Assembly: GCA_943788615.1 (NCBI GenBank) | Contig: CALSQY010000001.1 | Coordinates: 682,001 to 746,000 of the forward strand | Origin: UBA4465 sp002292365 | Lineage (GTDB): Bacteria; Bacteroidota; Bacteroidia; Cytophagales; Cyclobacteriaceae | DNA length: 64,000 nucleotides | Direction of reading: 5' to 3' | Shown: in pieces, positions 61,533 through 64,000 of the stretch | How positions within the stretch are numbered: the stretch's first letter is position 1 | Layout: each line of letters opens with the position of its first letter | Notes under the pieces: generated by a model | Database searches by the model: none | Told to the model about the DNA's origin: nothing | Seen by the model: the letters and a program-made list of their open reading frames with translations, nothing else | Made by a program: the position numbers and the translations under genes

Positions 61533-63377
61533 GTGAAAGTTGTTGTATTCTGGATGACCTTTTTGTGTTCTTTTTTTTTAAAGGCGCAATCAGATACGGT
61601 CTTAATGCAGCCTATTGAAATAATGGGTTTTGGAGTGGTACCTTATGCTACAGGTGACGTAGTGCGTATGATTCACACTGTCGATCCTTTAAAAACCTTG
61701 GACGCGGCACTTTTTAGCCAGGCAGGAGTTTACATGAAAAATTATGGGCATCAACAGTTGTCAACCATCTCTTTTAGAGGGACGTCCGCTGTTCATACCA
61801 ATGTGCTTTGGCACGGCATCCCAGTCAATGCACCTACCTTAGGATCCACAGATTTCTCACAATGGCATGCATGGCTGATAGATGATGTGGCCATTCAGCC
61901 GGGAAATCAAGGGGCCTTATATGGTTCAGGTTCTATAGGAGGTACTGTGTTCATTGATCATTTTAATAAGATTCGAACGAATACGGCAGCCATTGGATTG
62001 GGCTTGGGCAGTTTTGGTTATAATTTCCAGGGAGCAAAAGCAGAGTACAAAAAAGCTCAGGTTCAAGGAACGACCCATATTTATCGTGAAGCCATCAATA
62101 ATGATTTTACTTATCCTTTAAAAGGAACAGATCTTATTCAAACTCAAAAAAATGCAGCTGCTTTGAGTTACGGCTTTCGACAAGAACTTCAACATTTTTG
62201 GAATAATCAGCGTTTATCTGTAGATCTGTTGCTCTTTTATCAACATCGCGAAAGCCAACCCGTCATTTCCCAAAATGAGGGTCAAGATTTTATTAAAACC
62301 CATAATATCAAATCAGTTGTAGAGCATTTTATTGATGTAAATAAGGGATCAATAAGTACAACCCTAGGTTGGATGAATGATCAAATGATTTATAATCAAA
62401 ATCCAGCAATTCGTTCTCAGCAGATAACATTAACTCAGCGATATGAATATGACATAGGTGATCATTTCCACTTAAATAGTGGATTTTTAATCAATTTACT
62501 CACTGCCAAGGGCTCGAATCTTGAGAATATCAATCCTCAAAAACAATTAGATTTCTTTGTTATAGTTACCTACAGAATCAATGACCGATGGAGCAGTACC
62601 TGGGGACTTCGTGAATCATTTATGATTGATGCTGGATCTAAGTTGTTGCCTTCTTTGGGTGCTGAACGAAAGTGGATATTTTCCAAGAGTTCGTTGATAT
62701 CGCACGCCAAAATAGCGCAAGGCTTTAGATACCCCACACTCAATGATCGGTTTTGGTTACCGGGCGGAAACCCATTTTTGAAACCTGAGCAAAGTGCGAG
62801 TACTGAGATCGGCTTCAAGCTTCGTTATCCTAAGTTTAATACCCAGGTCAATGTTTATCAAACTTGGGCCCAAGATTGGATTTTATGGTTACCTCAATCA
62901 GGAAATATGTGGATTCCTGAAAATATCCGAAAAGTGACTATTTCAGGAATTGAGTATGCCTTTGATTACCAATGTTTCTTGAATGAAATGGAGCTAGAAA
63001 GTGAGGTAGTCTTAAATTATCAGCGTTCTATAAATAAATCTGCCTATCCAAGTCAAGCTGCATATGGAAATCAATTACCTTATGTGCCTTATTTTACGGC
63101 TATTTGGTCCAATAAAATCCATATTAAAAAGTGGACTATTGCTTTAGATCAATCTTATACCAGTCGACGGTATACCACTTTAGATCAATCAGATACTTAC
63201 GCGGTATCTCCTTATTTTTTACTTGATATGGCTATCGATTACCCACTTATCCTAGGTAAAGTTACTATTCAAACTCTGTTCAAGGCAAATAATATATTTA
63301 ATAACTACTACGAAAACATTCAAAACTGGGCAATGCCTGGAATCAATTTTCAATTACAAATAATAACTAAATTATGA
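61533..63377 (+). CDS. btuB: TonB-dependent cobalamin receptor, BtuB-like
   Basis: A 614-residue outer-membrane beta-barrel receptor. A GTG start at 61533 gives MKVVVFWMTFLCSFFLKAQS, a usable signal peptide; other starts would lose it. The plug domain shows QSDTVLMQPIEI (TonB-box region), AALFSQAGVYMKNYGHQQLSTISFRG, HTNVLWHGIPVNAPTLG and LYGSGSIGGTVFIDHF. The barrel follows and ends NFQLQIITKL with a weak C-terminal signature. Small for a TonB receptor, as typical for BtuB (~600 residues). Expression is under the riboswitch at 61281. Its stop overlaps the following propeller gene (ATGA). Confidence 0.93.
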   Translation: MKVVVFWMTFLCSFFLKAQSDTVLMQPIEIMGFGVVPYATGDVVRMIHTVDPLKTLDAALFSQAGVYMKNYGHQQLSTISFRGTSAVHTNVLWHGIPVNAPTLGSTDFSQWHAWLIDDVAIQPGNQGALYGSGSIGGTVFIDHFNKIRTNTAAIGLGLGSFGYNFQGAKAEYKKAQVQGTTHIYREAINNDFTYPLKGTDLIQTQKNAAALSYGFRQELQHFWNNQRLSVDLLLFYQHRESQPVISQNEGQDFIKTHNIKSVVEHFIDVNKGSISTTLGWMNDQMIYNQNPAIRSQQITLTQRYEYDIGDHFHLNSGFLINLLTAKGSNLENINPQKQLDFFVIVTYRINDRWSSTWGLRESFMIDAGSKLLPSLGAERKWIFSKSSLISHAKIAQGFRYPTLNDRFWLPGGNPFLKPEQSASTEIGFKLRYPKFNTQVNVYQTWAQDWILWLPQSGNMWIPENIRKVTISGIEYAFDYQCFLNEMELESEVVLNYQRSINKSAYPSQAAYGNQLPYVPYFTAIWSNKIHIKKWTIALDQSYTSRRYTTLDQSDTYAVSPYFLLDMAIDYPLILGKVTIQTLFKANNIFNNYYENIQNWAMPGINFQLQIITKL

Positions 63378-64000
63378 TTCAAGCTAAATATTTAGATAAT
63401 TCATTACCATTATATATTCTATTTTTCATCACTTTATTATTTGTTTCCTGTACTGAAGATCCGGAGGTGGATCCTGAAAATGTATTATCTGATGATACTT
63501 CTCAGAATAAATTAGGTAGCTTTTCATCTGGAATTTTTGTCATCAATGAGGGAAATTTTTTATCTGATGATGGATCCATATCTTTTATCGACTCTGAAGG
63601 TGTGGTACAAAATGACATTTTTTTTGAAAATAATGCATCATTACCATTGGGCGACGTAGTTCAATCCATGTACCTCAGGGATACAACGGCTTTCATATTG
63701 GTAAATAATAGTAATAAAATAGAGGTTGTTGATGGTGATGAAATGACAGTGTTACATACCATTTCAGAAGTCTCTCTACCTAGGTATATGGTCAGTGAGG
63801 GGGATTTTGGTTATATTTCGGAGTGGGTAAGTTTTTCAGATCGAGGTCGTATTTCCATTTTGGATTTAAATACCTATGAGATTTTAGATACCATTAATGT
63901 AGGGTTTGGAGCAGAGGCATTGGCGATTAGAGACAATAAACTCTATGTAAGCAATAATTTTGAAAAAACCTTGAGTATAATGGATTTGAATACACGTGAA
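63374..64000 (+). CDS. btuG: BtuG-like beta-propeller lipoprotein (DUF5074/YncE-like), 3' end cut
   Basis: The ATG at 63374 overlaps the btuB stop (ATGA). The frame is open to the window edge, giving 209 residues. It begins with a lipoprotein signal (FITLLFVSC, Cys ~26), followed by a linker and repeats such as SGIFVINEGNFLSDDGSISFID, LGDVVQSMYLRDTTAFILVNNSNKIEVVD, and LPRYMVSEGDFGYISEW, which are YncE/DUF5074-type propeller blades. In Bacteroides, BtuG is a surface B12-binding propeller that passes cobalamin to BtuB. The location, direct coupling and lipoprotein anchor make the same role likely here; without the rest of the gene this is provisional. Confidence 0.82.
   Translation, partial: MIQAKYLDNSLPLYILFFITLLFVSCTEDPEVDPENVLSDDTSQNKLGSFSSGIFVINEGNFLSDDGSISFIDSEGVVQNDIFFENNASLPLGDVVQSMYLRDTTAFILVNNSNKIEVVDGDEMTVLHTISEVSLPRYMVSEGDFGYISEWVSFSDRGRISILDLNTYEILDTINVGFGAEALAIRDNKLYVSNNFEKTLSIMDLNTRE

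Overview
The window is a Bacteroidota chromosome segment, probably from a marine or environmental member near the Cytophagales; the order is inferred and only the phylum is well supported. Support comes from a giant surface protein with a type IX secretion (T9SS) C-terminal sorting domain, several short lipoproteins, a TAnnTTTG-type promoter candidate, a TonB-dependent B12 receptor followed by a beta-propeller lipoprotein, and AT-rich base composition. No rRNA, tRNA, CRISPR array, intact insertion sequence or prophage was recognised.

Layout. 1-9.4 kb: end of an EttA-type ABC-F gene, a decayed ECF sigma factor gene, a PspC/head-GIN membrane protein gene split by an amber codon behind a PadR regulator, a glutaminyl cyclotransferase, a CPA1 Na+/H+ antiporter, and a hemJ-SCO-cytochrome c cluster. 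9.5-14 kb: a tightly overlapping glycosyltransferase operon. 14.1-23 kb: gamma-glutamyltransferase, an M20 amidohydrolase, a YbiT-type ABC-F protein, an SLC13 transporter, and a gene-poor stretch with a small ORF followed by a strong intrinsic terminator.

23.1-41.8 kb is the centrepiece: a nearly complete molybdenum cofactor pathway (moaA, moaC, moaD, moaE, moeA, moeB, mobA) with a sulfur donor pair (cysteine desulfurase plus SufE) and XdhC, running into a complete aerobic carbon monoxide dehydrogenase operon coxMSLGDEF. CoxL carries the form I active-site loop AYRCSFR, so this cluster is predicted to oxidise CO. Between the two lies a translationally coupled trio (CPFC membrane protein, second MoaD-like protein, BNR propeller protein) of unknown function.

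41.8-45.8 kb: idi, nadB, nadA and a frameshifted TPR gene. 46.0-57.8 kb: a 3938-residue T9SS surface protein built of cadherin-like, parallel beta-helix, FG-GAP/VCBS and FN3 modules, with two copies of a module resembling those of phage structural proteins and a ~370-residue cassette inserted inside the repeat array. 58.1-64 kb: a divergent B12 uptake locus, btuFCD on the minus strand and, behind a cobalamin riboswitch on the plus strand, a BtuB-like receptor and a BtuG-like propeller lipoprotein cut by the window edge.

Three genes carry disruptions (sigma factor, PspC/GIN, TPR). They may be real decay or, where homopolymers are involved, sequence errors.
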